In this document: positions 55,100-64,000 of the stretch, one piece after another
How the letters are laid out: each line of letters begins with the position of its first letter
How positions within the stretch are numbered: position 1 is the first letter of the stretch
Assembly (NCBI RefSeq): GCF_003347495.1
Contig: NZ_QCXY01000002.1
Location: 310,001-374,000 of the forward strand
Direction: 5' to 3'
From: Pleomorphovibrio marinus
GTDB lineage: Bacteria > Bacteroidota > Bacteroidia > Cytophagales > Cyclobacteriaceae
DNA: 64,000 nt
Translations under genes and position numbers: made by a program
The notes under the pieces: model-generated
The model's input: the letters and a program-made list of their open reading frames with translations, nothing else
What the model was told of the DNA's origin: nothing
Database searches by the model: none

Positions 55100-58075
55100 A
55101 TGCTCAATTATAATAAGGTAAATAACCTTACTGGCTGGTTTGTCTTTATTATCGCCTTTATCACCTACGCTGTTACCGCAGAGGATACCGCTAGTTTTTG
55201 GGATCCGGGTGAATTTATCGCCGTAGCTTACAAACTTCAAGTTCCCCACCCACCAGGGGCACCTTTCTTTTTATTAGTGTATAGGATGTTCAGCTTCTTA
55301 GCCCTTGGGGACGGCTTACAGGTAGCCTATTGGATGAATATTGGAAGTGCTTTATTTTCTGCGCTTACAATATTGTTTCTTTTTTGGACAATCACCCTAT
55401 TGGGAAGGAAGTTATTGGCATTGGAGATGGGGAAGGAAAGTAAAGGCCACACCATAGCACTAATGGGTTCGGCCTTAATTGGGGCTTTGTCTTATACCTA
55501 TTCGGATAGCTTTTGGTTTTCAGCGGTAGAGGCTGAAGTATATGCCATGTCTTCCTTTTTTACGGCGATTGTAATTTGGGCATTTCTTAAATGGGATGTA
55601 ATCACAGATGTCAAGAAAGAAAACCAATATATGGTTTTTATCGCCTATCTCGTCGGTCTTTCCATAGGGGTCCATTTGCTTAATTTGGTTACCCTGCCGG
55701 CCTTGGCTTTGGTGGTGTATTTTAAGAAGTACAAAAAACCCAACCTCAAAGGGGGTATAGTGGCTTTTTTACTTGGAGGTGTGGCGTTGGTAATCATTAA
55801 CAACATTATTATCCCCGGCCTTCCTAGCCTTGCCGGATCCATGGAAATATTCTTTGTCAATAGCCTGAGACTACCTTTTGGGTCTGGAATCATTGTCTTT
55901 AGTCTACTCTTCCTAGGAGGGCTGGTAGCTGCTATTATTTATTCCCTAAATCATGGCAAGGTGATTTTAAACACCATTTTAATATGTCTTACCTTTATAC
56001 TTATAGGCTACGGATCTTATGCCTTGATTGTGATCAGGGCAAATGCGGATCCGGTGATCAACGAGAATGATCCCAAAGATATTATCAGCTTTGTGAGTTA
56101 TCTAAAAAGGGAACAATACGGATACCGACCACTTCTCCACGGACAGTATTTTGATGCGGAGGTTATCGACCAGAAGGAAGGTGCACCGGTATATGCCAAA
56201 AGAAGGGATAGGTATGAAATAGTGGATTATCAGATTGTAAATGAATATGATCCAAGTAGAACGACCATATTGCCTAGGATATATTCCACCCAGGAAAGAC
56301 ACAAGCAAATTTATAGGTCTAAACTGGGGTTACGGGAAGGACAAAAGCCCACTTTTGCCGATAACATCTATTTCATGTTTGACCATCAACTAGGGCATAT
56401 GTATTGGAGGTATTTCCTTTGGAATTTCTCTGGCAGGGAAAGTGATTACAGTGATGCCGCAGCCTTGACTTTATGGAAAACCATTTCAACAGATTTTCCC
56501 GAATACCTGAAGAAAAACAAGGCCCACAACAATTATTTTATGTTGCCGCTTTTTTTGGGGCTGATAGGTATTTTCTTTCAGGCTAAATACGACCCAAAAT
56601 CCTTTTGGCTAACACTTATGCTCTTTCTGATGATGGGGGCTGTACTGGTGCTTTATTTAAATTCCCCGCCTGTGGAACCTCGTGAGAGGGATTATATTTA
56701 TGTGGGATCCTTTTATGCATTTGCCATTTGGATTGGTTTTGGGGTATTAGGTTTGGCTCATCAACTGGCAAAACTGAACAAAAACCTGGCTATTGCTGGG
56801 ACTATTGCCACTTTGATCACCTTTCCGGTACCCGCTATTATGGCTATCCAAAACTGGGATGATCACGACCGAAGCAATCGGTTTTTTTCCGTGGATTCTG
56901 CTAGGAATTTTCTCGCCTCCTGTGAGGAGAACGCAATTTTATTCACAGGTGGGGACAACGACACCTTTCCCCTTTGGTATGTACAGGAAGTGGAGGGCTT
57001 CAGGACGGATGTAAGGGTGATCGTGTTGAGTTATTTTGATACGGATTGGTATGTAAACCAAATGGCTAGGCCTGTGAATGAATCCCCTGCCTTGGATTTC
57101 ACCCTACAGGAGGAGAATTACAGGAAAGGAACCAATGATGTGTTATATGTGACCGACAGGTTGGAATCCCTTCCTCTAAAGCAGTACCTCAACCTGTTGA
57201 GGGATGACAGTGACTTGTTGAAATTAAGCTCCAGTTTCTCAGGAACCATAAACACGGTCCCTTCCAGGAATCTGGTGCTAAACGTGGATACGGAGTCCGT
57301 CACTGCGTTGGGGGTAGTACCTGGTCAGTTTGAAGACCTCATAGTGCCGCAGCTTTCCATCCGTCCAAAAGGCTCCTATCTTACCAAAGGAAGCATGATG
57401 TTGTTGGATCTTATTGCCACTAATGATTGGAAGAGACCCATTTACTTCAATAATACCTCCCTTGCCACCATAGGGTTTGACTTGAGCAAACATGTGGTCA
57501 TGGAAGGTCTAACTTATAGGCTACTTCCGATTCAGAAACCGGAAAACCAAGAAGAGTTGGTAAATACGGACCTGGCATATCATAATGTGATGGAAGAATT
57601 TGCCTACCGGGGCATGGACAATCCCAATAATTATTTTGATGATGAGTACAGAAGATTCACCTCCAATCACAGAAGTGTACTTAATAGTATAGCTATTGCA
57701 CTATTGGACGAGGAAGATGAAGAGAGGGCAAGAAATGTGCTTCTTTTGAGTTTGGAGAAATTTCCCCATAAGGCTATTCCTTATGATTTAGCCAGTGGTC
57801 AGTCCGTTCCCCTGTACTTTGAGCTTGGAATGGAGGAAGAGGCTTTGGACATTGTCGAAAAGATGTCGGAAAAGTCCATTCAGATGCTTCAATATTATGA
57901 CCAAACCGACCGTCCTTTAGACAGGGAAGCCAGTATTTCCCTAGAAATGCTCAAATATTTCCTTCCATTGCTAAGAGAAAGAGGGCATGATGAATTAGCG
58001 TCAAGAATCCAGAACGAATTTGACAGGATATTTGGAGACGGTTCCAACCCTCAAATTAGACTCCAAAGGAGATGA
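55100..58075 (+). CDS. DUF2723 membrane protein (GT117-type, putative protein O-glycosylation)
   Basis: 991 residues. Hydrophobic N-terminal two-thirds with ten or more transmembrane helices (TYAVTAEDTASFWDPGEFIA near 25-44, and HPPGAPFFLLVYRMFS near 52-67 are the family hallmark loops), then a soluble periplasmic C-terminal part (about 600-991) with VLFTGGDNDTFPLWYVQEV-type segment. The Asp/Glu in the first periplasmic loop resemble those of GT-C oligosaccharyl/mannosyl transferases. The family is annotated as GT117 and is near-universal in Bacteroidota. The product is probably a lipid-linked-sugar transferase for protein or cell-envelope glycans. Confidence 0.85.
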   Translation: MLNYNKVNNLTGWFVFIIAFITYAVTAEDTASFWDPGEFIAVAYKLQVPHPPGAPFFLLVYRMFSFLALGDGLQVAYWMNIGSALFSALTILFLFWTITLLGRKLLALEMGKESKGHTIALMGSALIGALSYTYSDSFWFSAVEAEVYAMSSFFTAIVIWAFLKWDVITDVKKENQYMVFIAYLVGLSIGVHLLNLVTLPALALVVYFKKYKKPNLKGGIVAFLLGGVALVIINNIIIPGLPSLAGSMEIFFVNSLRLPFGSGIIVFSLLFLGGLVAAIIYSLNHGKVILNTILICLTFILIGYGSYALIVIRANADPVINENDPKDIISFVSYLKREQYGYRPLLHGQYFDAEVIDQKEGAPVYAKRRDRYEIVDYQIVNEYDPSRTTILPRIYSTQERHKQIYRSKLGLREGQKPTFADNIYFMFDHQLGHMYWRYFLWNFSGRESDYSDAAALTLWKTISTDFPEYLKKNKAHNNYFMLPLFLGLIGIFFQAKYDPKSFWLTLMLFLMMGAVLVLYLNSPPVEPRERDYIYVGSFYAFAIWIGFGVLGLAHQLAKLNKNLAIAGTIATLITFPVPAIMAIQNWDDHDRSNRFFSVDSARNFLASCEENAILFTGGDNDTFPLWYVQEVEGFRTDVRVIVLSYFDTDWYVNQMARPVNESPALDFTLQEENYRKGTNDVLYVTDRLESLPLKQYLNLLRDDSDLLKLSSSFSGTINTVPSRNLVLNVDTESVTALGVVPGQFEDLIVPQLSIRPKGSYLTKGSMMLLDLIATNDWKRPIYFNNTSLATIGFDLSKHVVMEGLTYRLLPIQKPENQEELVNTDLAYHNVMEEFAYRGMDNPNNYFDDEYRRFTSNHRSVLNSIAIALLDEEDEERARNVLLLSLEKFPHKAIPYDLASGQSVPLYFELGMEEEALDIVEKMSEKSIQMLQYYDQTDRPLDREASISLEMLKYFLPLLRERGHDELASRIQNEFDRIFGDGSNPQIRLQRR

Positions 58076-58086
58076 ACAGATAGATT

Positions 58087-58117
58087 GCCGGAGGGTTTAT
58101 GATGACCCTTCGGCTTT
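58087..58117 (+). terminator. Terminator after the DUF2723 gene
   Basis: GCCGGAGGGT (58087-58096) pairs with ACCCTTCGGC (58105-58114; one G-U) around an 8-nt loop, followed by TTT. It starts 11 bp after the stop codon and also faces the end of the convergent methyltransferase gene. Confidence 0.8.
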
Positions 58118-58125
58118 CCATCCTA

Positions 58126-58899
58126 TTACTTCTTAAGAATGTAGTATAGGTCCAGGGCTTGTTCCGGGGATTGTAGAAGTGGGTAATCCTCATGCGTGAT
58201 GCCTGTCACGTTTTTGCCTTGGGATTTATGCAGCAGGTTTCTGTTAATACGGTTCAAAACTTCATAGGGAAAGCGTAACCAAGTGGCGGGAAGCCTATAT
58301 TGAAGGTTAAATATATCCCATCTAGTGAACTTTCTGACGGATAACCGGTTCGCATCGTGGTAAGACCAAACTTTTTTGTTTCCACCTATACCCATGGTTT
58401 CTACAGAAGTAAAAATGCCCTCACATAGTTGCTTTAGTGCTTCCGGTGTGTATTCCCGGATGTGCCAGGGATTTCTGGTAAGGGAATATTTAATGTTCGG
58501 GGTAGAAATGATGGCCTGCCCCCCTGGTTTCAATACCCTGTGGATTTCATTCAAGAAAAGGTCATCCTCTTCTATGTGCTCGATGACCTGAAAGCTCACA
58601 ACAGTATCATAGGTGGAAGAGGGTAAACCTTGAAGTGGAGGAATAATGGCCTGTTGGAACCGATATTGAGGATATTTTTCTTGAAGTCTTCGCACAATTT
58701 CCGGGATCTTATCCAATCCGAGGTAGGACTCCGCTTTAGGGGCCAAAATCTCCACCCCCCTGCCTTCTCCGCATCCGATTTCCAGCAATTTCCCTTCTAT
58801 AAAAGGAGTGGCGGCAATGTAAGCCTTTAGCAAACGTTGATGGATGGGGTTGTCACTGATCAACTTATCGGAAGTAATTTCCGTAGTATAGGTAGCCAT
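58126..58899 (-). CDS. Class I SAM-dependent methyltransferase
   Basis: 257 residues. Motif I LLEIGCGEGRGVEIL (39-53), YLGLDKIPEIV (acidic end of beta 2), TYDTVVSFQVIEHIEEDDLFL (motif II/IV) and LKPGGQAIISTPN (motif V/VI) form a complete SAM-binding fold. It resembles UbiG/glycan-type methyltransferases; substrate unknown. A possible -7 element on the minus strand, TAATTTTG at 58928-58921, lies just upstream. Confidence 0.85.
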   Translation of the reverse strand: MATYTTEITSDKLISDNPIHQRLLKAYIAATPFIEGKLLEIGCGEGRGVEILAPKAESYLGLDKIPEIVRRLQEKYPQYRFQQAIIPPLQGLPSSTYDTVVSFQVIEHIEEDDLFLNEIHRVLKPGGQAIISTPNIKYSLTRNPWHIREYTPEALKQLCEGIFTSVETMGIGGNKKVWSYHDANRLSVRKFTRWDIFNLQYRLPATWLRFPYEVLNRINRNLLHKSQGKNVTGITHEDYPLLQSPEQALDLYYILKK

Positions 58900-58920
58900 T
58901 TAAAATTTTGTTATTTTCAG

Positions 58921-58928
58921 CAAAATTA
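58921..58928 (-). promoter_or_regulatory. Possible -7 promoter element of the methyltransferase gene
   Basis: TAATTTTG on the minus strand, a match to TAnnTTTG, 22 bp before the start codon at 58899. A TTG lies about 16 nt upstream, shorter than the usual 19. Confidence 0.4.
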
Positions 58929-58949
58929 AGGTTATTTTTAAAACCAACG

Positions 58950-60197
58950 ATGAAAAAAACAAACACGTCTGACATGAGAATAAAAATCATAAGTCTGGTA
59001 TGGGTGTGCCTTACAGGCTTTTCTGCTTTTGCGCAAAACAATCTACAATCCTTAAACCAAAGTCTTCGGTATTCCCGTTATTCCAGGATAGCCCCAAAGG
59101 TGATCCCAATAAAAACCGGAGACAGGTCATTTAAACTGCAAATGACTGTGGAAAAGATTGAAGAAGACGCAAGCTTTGAGGATTATTTATTTTCCTATGC
59201 GATTGTGGGCAGCTTTCAGGAGGAAATACCAGATGAATTGATCATCGCGCTTGACGAAGAAACTTTAGTTCGGGATGCCGACAGCCATTTTTACTTTGAG
59301 GAAGAGGTTGAAATTTCAAATGATCAAGAAGAAGCTTATGTGGTTTTTTGGGCCAAGGATTCCAGGCAAGGTGATGAATACGTTTATCATGCGGATTTAA
59401 TAAGCCCATTTGTGGAGAACATCCCGAGTTTTGGGGCATATTATGGTAACGAAATCCCCTTCGACCAAACCTATCTAAATGTGGAGGAATCGCTATTATT
59501 CAAGGGGTATTCGGTCACAAATCTCCACCATTTCTTTTATCCGCAGGAATTCCCATTGCCATTGCCACCCATGGAGACCAAGCCCGGCCCTGTTGCCAGG
59601 GAGATTCCTGTAGAATATGAGGGGGATTTTCTGATTAATGTGCCCCAGGCTTTTGATAGAAGGGGTTATTATTTTATACAGGCCGACACTACTTCGAATA
59701 GCGGCTTGCTGGTGAAAACTACAGGGAAAAGCTTTCCAAGGGTTTCCTCTTGGGAAGAAATGGTGCAAATGGTTACCTACATCAGTACCAGGCAGGAACA
59801 CGAAAAGCTCCAGGAAGCAGAAAATAAAAAACTCGCCTTGGATGAATATTGGATCAGGATGACAAAGGACGAGGACAAGGCCAAGGAGCTTATCAAGGAG
59901 TACTTCAGGCAGGTGGAATTTGCCAATATCCTTTTTACTGACTTTAAGGACGGTTGGGCCACAGACAGGGGCATGGTATATATCATCATGGGTCCCCCTC
60001 AGGAGGTCTATTTTAACTTGAACAGGGAAACCTGGAATTATTTGGGCAATGATCCGAATTCAAAAATTACCTTTACCTTTGCCAGGGTTAAGAACATTTT
60101 GACCCCCAATTATTACACCTTAAACCGCTCCAGGTCCTATCAACCGGAGTGGTTCAGAACTATTACGGCATGGAGAAACGGACAGATGGCTTTTTGA
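58950..60197 (+). CDS. GWxTD-domain exported protein
   Basis: 415 residues from ATG 58950, chosen because a signal peptide (RIKIISLVWVCLTGFSAFAQ) follows; an earlier start at 58908 would add 14 residues. The name-giving motif GWATD is at 335-339, in LFTDFKDGWATDRGMVYIIM-type context, with GPPQEVYFN after it. N-terminal half is beta-rich. The family is common in Bacteroidota and unassigned. Its last 28 bp overlap rlmB. Confidence 0.87.
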   Translation: MKKTNTSDMRIKIISLVWVCLTGFSAFAQNNLQSLNQSLRYSRYSRIAPKVIPIKTGDRSFKLQMTVEKIEEDASFEDYLFSYAIVGSFQEEIPDELIIALDEETLVRDADSHFYFEEEVEISNDQEEAYVVFWAKDSRQGDEYVYHADLISPFVENIPSFGAYYGNEIPFDQTYLNVEESLLFKGYSVTNLHHFFYPQEFPLPLPPMETKPGPVAREIPVEYEGDFLINVPQAFDRRGYYFIQADTTSNSGLLVKTTGKSFPRVSSWEEMVQMVTYISTRQEHEKLQEAENKKLALDEYWIRMTKDEDKAKELIKEYFRQVEFANILFTDFKDGWATDRGMVYIIMGPPQEVYFNLNRETWNYLGNDPNSKITFTFARVKNILTPNYYTLNRSRSYQPEWFRTITAWRNGQMAF

Positions 60198-60952
60198 TTT
60201 CCAAGAAGGAGCATCAAAAGGATTTTATATTTGGCATAAGGGCGGTCCTTGAGGCGCTTAATGCAGATCAAGAAATTGACAAGATACTCCTGAACAAGGA
60301 GCAAAATAACGAGATGATCAAAGAGGTCATACAGCTTGCCAAGACTAAGGGAGTTCCCATCAGCAAAGTGCCTGATGGAAAGTTCAACAGGATTACAAGA
60401 AAAAATCACCAGGGGGTAATCGCCTATGTCTCGGCCATCAGTTATGCCTCATTGGACAATGTAATAGATGCGTGCTTCTCTAAAGGAGTTGCACCATTGA
60501 TCTTAATGCTGGACAGGATCACAGATGTGAGGAACTTTGGTGCTATCGCTAGGACTGCGGAGGTGGCGGGTGTACATGCCTTGGTGATCCCAGAAAAAGG
60601 TAGTGCCCAAATCAATTCCGATGCAGTAAAGACCTCAGCTGGGGCCCTTAACTTTCTGCCCATCTGCCGGGTAAGAAACCTTTATTACACCATTCTGGAC
60701 CTAAAGAAAATGGGATTAAATGTGGTGAGCGTGACCGAAAAAACAGATCGGCAGTTGTTCCACGCCGATTTTTCAGTACCCACTGTCCTTGTTCTTGGAT
60801 CAGAAGAAGACGGTATATCCAATGAGCTGCTTGGGGTTAGTGATGAATTTGTGAAGATTCCCGTTCATGGTCAGATCGAAAGCCTGAATGTGTCCGTAGC
60901 GGCTGCCGTTTCCATATACGAGGCGGTAAGGCAACGAATAAGTACCCAATAG
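60170..60952 (+). CDS. rlmB: 23S rRNA 2'-O-ribose methyltransferase (RlmB/TrmH SPOUT family)
   Basis: 260 residues from ATG 60170. An N-terminal SpoU substrate-binding domain (FIFGIRAVLEAL, near 15-26; NRITRKNHQGVIA) and a SPOUT knot with the three motifs: LDRITDVRNFGAIARTAE, VLVLGSEEDGIS and IPVHGQIESLNVSVAAA. RlmB methylates G2251 of 23S rRNA; TrmH-type relatives are hard to separate by eye, but the N-terminal domain favours RlmB. Overlaps the GWxTD gene by 28 bp and is followed at once by rmuC. Confidence 0.9.
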   Translation: MEKRTDGFLISKKEHQKDFIFGIRAVLEALNADQEIDKILLNKEQNNEMIKEVIQLAKTKGVPISKVPDGKFNRITRKNHQGVIAYVSAISYASLDNVIDACFSKGVAPLILMLDRITDVRNFGAIARTAEVAGVHALVIPEKGSAQINSDAVKTSAGALNFLPICRVRNLYYTILDLKKMGLNVVSVTEKTDRQLFHADFSVPTVLVLGSEEDGISNELLGVSDEFVKIPVHGQIESLNVSVAAAVSIYEAVRQRISTQ

Positions 60953-60955
60953 GTG

Positions 60956-62218
60956 ATGGAGATCCTGTTAGGCTTCTCCATAGTGGTTTTGGTGATTTCG
61001 GTGGTATGGACCGTCTACAGCCAAAGACAGTGTGGGCATTCCCTTCAGGAAAAACAGGAGCAACTACAGGAATTGGCGGTTGAAAATGCTTCCCTTGAAA
61101 AGGAAGTAAAATTCCTCAAAGAAAAATTAAACTACCAGAAACAGGAACTGGAAGAGGTTAAAAAAGGGTTTGCCAAGGAATTTGAGAATCTTGCCAATCG
61201 AATATTGGAGGACAAATCCCAGAAGTTTTCTCTCCAAAACCAGCAAAACATAGAGCGACTTCTGGCTCCACTGGGCAAAGAAATCGTGGCATTTAAGCAG
61301 AGGGTGGAAGAAACCTACGACAAGGAATCAAAAGAGAGGTTTTCCCTGGAAGCTAGGGTCAAGGAGTTGGCCCTTTTGAACCGGCAAATTAGCGATGAGG
61401 CAAAAAACCTTACAGAGGCACTCAGGGGAAATTCCAAAGTAAGGGGGAATTGGGGTGAGGCGATCCTTGAGACCATTCTCCAACAATCTGGTTTGGAAAA
61501 GGGTAGGCACTATGTTGTTCAGGAATTCCTTAAGGATGATTCCGGCAATCACCTTTTGGGTCCAGAGGGCCGCAAGTTGCAGCCGGACATCACCATTAAC
61601 TTCCCGGATGACAGAAAGGTGATTGTGGACTCCAAAATCTCCCTATTGGCTTACGAACGCTATTTCCATGCGGAACCGGAAAAGGAAAAATCCAGATTTT
61701 TGGAAGAACATACCAAGGCCATTCGCCTGCATGTGGATCAGTTATCCTCCAAACAATACGAAGCCTACGACAAGGTGTTGGATTTTGTGATCATGTTTGT
61801 CCCCATCGAGGCGGCCTATATGGTAGCGTTGCAATCTGATGGTCAGTTATGGGAATATGCCTACAAAAAAAGGGTGTTATTGATTAGCAGCAGCAATCTC
61901 ATCGCTGCCTTGAAGCTGATAAGTGACCTTTGGGTTCGGGACGACCAAAACAGGAATGCGCTGGACATCGCCAATCGAGGGGGTAGGCTTTATGACAAGT
62001 TCGTTGCATTTGTTTCCAGCCTGGAGGAAATAGGCAAACACCTAGAAAAAACCCAAGAGAGCTATTCAAAGGCACATAAACAGCTCCATTCAGGAAGTGG
62101 AAACCTAATCAGGCAAACAGAACAGCTGAGGGAGTTGGGTGTGAATGCCAGAAGCAAGATCCCGGAAAAATTGATCCGTAACGCAGACGTATCTACCAAT
62201 ACCCCTGAGGGAGAATAA
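60956..62218 (+). CDS. rmuC: DNA recombination protein RmuC
   Basis: 420 residues from ATG 60956 (a GTG one codon upstream is possible). An N-terminal membrane helix (3-20) is followed by a long coiled coil (about 25-170) and the RmuC nuclease-like domain (about 160-380): KVRGNWGEAILETILQQSGL, PDITINFPDDRKVIVDSKIS, VIMFVPIEAAYMVAL and LISSSNLIAALKLI. It limits inversions at short inverted repeats in E. coli. Likely cotranscribed with rlmB (3 bp gap). It converges with the manC-like gene. Confidence 0.92.
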   Translation: MEILLGFSIVVLVISVVWTVYSQRQCGHSLQEKQEQLQELAVENASLEKEVKFLKEKLNYQKQELEEVKKGFAKEFENLANRILEDKSQKFSLQNQQNIERLLAPLGKEIVAFKQRVEETYDKESKERFSLEARVKELALLNRQISDEAKNLTEALRGNSKVRGNWGEAILETILQQSGLEKGRHYVVQEFLKDDSGNHLLGPEGRKLQPDITINFPDDRKVIVDSKISLLAYERYFHAEPEKEKSRFLEEHTKAIRLHVDQLSSKQYEAYDKVLDFVIMFVPIEAAYMVALQSDGQLWEYAYKKRVLLISSSNLIAALKLISDLWVRDDQNRNALDIANRGGRLYDKFVAFVSSLEEIGKHLEKTQESYSKAHKQLHSGSGNLIRQTEQLRELGVNARSKIPEKLIRNADVSTNTPEGE

Positions 62219-62229
62219 ACATATTGCCA

Positions 62230-63303
62230 TCAGATAAATTCTCCCCCCCTTTTTTTCGCATCTGTAAGGAATTCCCGGAAACGGTCTTCTTCATTCAATT
62301 TACAAATAAGGAGCACATTTCCGTTTTCGGAGATAAGGTAGTTTTTCAATCCTTGAACCACAACCAGCTTTCCCTCAGCTACCTGTACAAAGCAGTTTTC
62401 CGAGTCATATAGCAAGGCATTGGCCTCCAACACGTTTTTTCTTTTATCCTTGTTTTTATGGTCATATAGATTTTGCCAGGACCCCAAGTCCGACCAGCCA
62501 AAGTCCCCCAAAATCACATACACACTATCCGACTTTTCCAATACTCCGTGATCAATAGAAATGTTTTTGATAAGGCTGTATGCTTTTCTCAAAAACTCTT
62601 CCTCCTCTGGAGTACAAAAATAAGCAGATCCCTCCTCAAAGACTTCTGCCAATTCAGGGAGGTGTTTTTCAATTGCCGAGATAATGCTGGTGTTTTTCCA
62701 GGCAAACATTCCGGAGTTCCATACGAAGTCTCCGCTGTCCATAAAAGTTTGGGCTAATTCAATGCCTGGTTTTTCAGTAAAGGTCTTTACTTTTTGCGCA
62801 GGAGTTTGGGGGTTTTCCACATACTGGATGTACCCGTAACTAGTGTCCGGCCTGTTGGGCCTTATTCCGACGGTAAGTAGCCTGCTTTCTAATTCAGCAG
62901 CCAAGAGAGCCTGATCAATAGATTGATTAAATGCAGCTTCGTTAAAAATCAGCTGATCGGAGGGCGACACTATCACCTTTGCATCGGGCTCCAATTTTTT
63001 TATTTTATAACTGGCTAGTGCGATTGAGGCTGCGGTATTTCTCCGTAAGGGTTCCACCAAAATTTGGTTGGAGTTAAGTTCCGGAAGCTGTTCTTTTACT
63101 AGCCCTACGTACTTTTTGTTGGTGACGACCAAAAACCTTTCCTTGGGATAAATGGCCAAAAACCTTTCATAGGTAAGTTGGAGTAGTGTTCTTCCAATTC
63201 CTAGTAAGTCTAAAAACTGTTTGGGTTTACTGTATCTACTTTGTGGCCAAAATTTAATCCCTAAACCGCCGGCCAAAATCACAATGTACGGTTGCTGCTT
63301 CAT
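62230..63303 (-). CDS. Second mannose-1-phosphate guanylyltransferase-like protein
   Basis: 357 residues of the same family as the locus manC at 6680. The loop reads LAGGLGIKFWPQSRYSKPKQFL (11-32): Lys replaces the Arg of GxRxWP. PLRRNTAASIALA, SPSDQLI, TFTEKPG and NSGMFAW follow in the proper order, and the C-terminal part is intact. It is the usual Bacteroidota form of ManC by context next to kdsD. The R-to-K change is conservative. The two copies may serve different pools (housekeeping and capsule). Confidence 0.85.
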   Translation of the reverse strand: MKQQPYIVILAGGLGIKFWPQSRYSKPKQFLDLLGIGRTLLQLTYERFLAIYPKERFLVVTNKKYVGLVKEQLPELNSNQILVEPLRRNTAASIALASYKIKKLEPDAKVIVSPSDQLIFNEAAFNQSIDQALLAAELESRLLTVGIRPNRPDTSYGYIQYVENPQTPAQKVKTFTEKPGIELAQTFMDSGDFVWNSGMFAWKNTSIISAIEKHLPELAEVFEEGSAYFCTPEEEEFLRKAYSLIKNISIDHGVLEKSDSVYVILGDFGWSDLGSWQNLYDHKNKDKRKNVLEANALLYDSENCFVQVAEGKLVVVQGLKNYLISENGNVLLICKLNEEDRFREFLTDAKKRGGEFI

Positions 63304-63306
63304 TTT

Positions 63307-64000
63307 TCAAACGATTCCTTCTTTCATCAAATCATGGATGTGTACAAACCCAACAATATCCTTTCCTTTAGTGGCTACAAGTTGAGTAATATTATGGGTT
63401 TTCATCAAGTTAAAAGCCCTTATTGCAAATTCATCCACTGGGATGGATTTTGGGTTGTTGCTCATAATGTCTTTGGCTTTTATTCCCGACAGAGGGTTCC
63501 CTTTTTCAAGCATTCTTCTAAGGTCTCCATCCGTAATAATCCCAATAAGTATTCCCCCATTATCCACCACAGCAGTGGCTCCCAGTCGTTTGCTGCTGAT
63601 TTCCATGATTACCTCGGTCAAGGAACTTTCTTCCTTCACGATGGGTACAGCATGCCTTTCGGTCAAATCTCCTACCCTAAGGTATAACTGCTTACCCAAG
63701 GATCCTCCCGGATGGAACTTGGCAAAATCCACCGCTGAAAAACCCCTGCATTCCAGGAGGCAAATGGCTAGGGCATCACCCAAGGCCATATGAACGGTGG
63801 TACTGGTGGTAGGTGCGAGATTATTAGGGCATGCCTCAGCTGTTATTCCTGCATACAAAATAAAATCGGCCTGTTGCGCCAAGAAACTTTCCCTCTGTGA
63901 TACTAATGCTGCAAGTTTTGACCCCAAATTTTTTAAGAGAGGTACCAAAACTTTGATTTCTGGGGTGTTGCCACTTTTCGAAACGCATATTACAAAATCT
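63307..64000 (-). CDS. kdsD: Arabinose-5-phosphate isomerase (partial, cut by window edge)
   Basis: The frame is open to the right edge and lacks its N-terminus. The SIS-domain end (VICVSKSGNTPE, continuing PLLKNLGSKLAALV), LAPTTSTTVHMALGDALAICLLE and FHPGGSLGKQL are KdsD/KpsF/GutQ signatures. Two CBS domains follow (VGDLTERHAVPIV to LRRMLEKG; AKDIMSNNPKSIPV to the end). It converts ribulose-5-phosphate to arabinose-5-phosphate for KDO in lipopolysaccharide. It lies 3 bp upstream of the manC-like gene, so the two form one unit. Confidence 0.9.
   Translation of the reverse strand, partial: DFVICVSKSGNTPEIKVLVPLLKNLGSKLAALVSQRESFLAQQADFILYAGITAEACPNNLAPTTSTTVHMALGDALAICLLECRGFSAVDFAKFHPGGSLGKQLYLRVGDLTERHAVPIVKEESSLTEVIMEISSKRLGATAVVDNGGILIGIITDGDLRRMLEKGNPLSGIKAKDIMSNNPKSIPVDEFAIRAFNLMKTHNITQLVATKGKDIVGFVHIHDLMKEGIV

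Overview
The window reads as chromosomal DNA of a Bacteroidota bacterium, most likely order Cytophagales and close to Cyclobacteriaceae (Algoriphagus, Echinicola, Cyclobacterium). Indications are a type III glutamine synthetase, an UpxY-type NusG paralogue, a GWxTD protein, a DUF2723 membrane protein, a Lacal_2735-type small protein, and promoters of the Bacteroidota form TTTG/TTG, about 19 nt, TAnnTTTG. The family-level placement is inference. I saw no rRNA, tRNA, CRISPR array, transposase or phage gene.

Layout. 1-6.3 kb: end of an unidentified gene, a secreted MORN/YwqK-repeat protein, a 55-residue protein, an Arg/Gln-rich secreted DUF6600-like protein, then a GH15 glucoamylase-type enzyme and an UpxY/NusG antiterminator on the minus strand. 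6.5-23.8 kb: an exopolysaccharide/capsule locus on the plus strand. It holds GDP-fucose synthesis (manC, fcl, gmd), a Wza-like export protein with six SLBB repeats, a decayed flippase, four GT2 glycosyltransferases, a Wzz-like co-polymerase without kinase, a Wzy-like polymerase, a Wzi-like outer-membrane protein, a UDP-glucuronate epimerase and a WecA/TagO-type initiating transferase, ending at a strong terminator. 23.8-29.7 kb (minus): a Tat-exported TIM-barrel protein with a large cytochrome/HEAT lipoprotein, then GluQRS overlapping a spheroidene-monooxygenase-like gene. 29.7-34.8 kb (plus): an MFS transporter, APS/PAPS reductase, a MurA paralogue, remnants of a second flippase and of a nitroreductase-family gene, and another GT2. 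34.8-40.5 kb (minus): an FG-GAP protein with a second cytochrome/HEAT lipoprotein, and an aldose dehydrogenase. 40.7-47.8 kb: mtaB and glnN, divergent with clear promoters, a membrane protein, and a PQQ/cytochrome dehydrogenase. 47.9-64 kb: mainly housekeeping genes (SixA, SDR, MATE, NUDIX, Lrp, TPR protein, COG4091-like oxidoreductase, DUF2723, methyltransferase, GWxTD, RlmB, RmuC), then a second manC-like gene and kdsD cut by the window edge.

How it fits together. The main locus has almost every part of a Wzx/Wzy-dependent polysaccharide pathway except an intact flippase: both flippase copies in the window are N-terminal fragments. The MurA paralogue, nitroreductase remnant, second flippase remnant and GT2 at 31.9-34.8 kb look like debris of another polysaccharide module. 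Four large exported oxidoreductases (two HEAT/cytochrome proteins, an aldose dehydrogenase, a PQQ/cytochrome dehydrogenase) suggest active periplasmic oxidation of sugars or alcohols.

Limits. All functional calls come from reading motifs by eye; no database search was run. I did not find a convincing wholly new system. The observations most worth following are the two flippase remnants, the Cys-type MurA paralogue, the divergently placed UpxY gene and a modular dispersed intergenic repeat.
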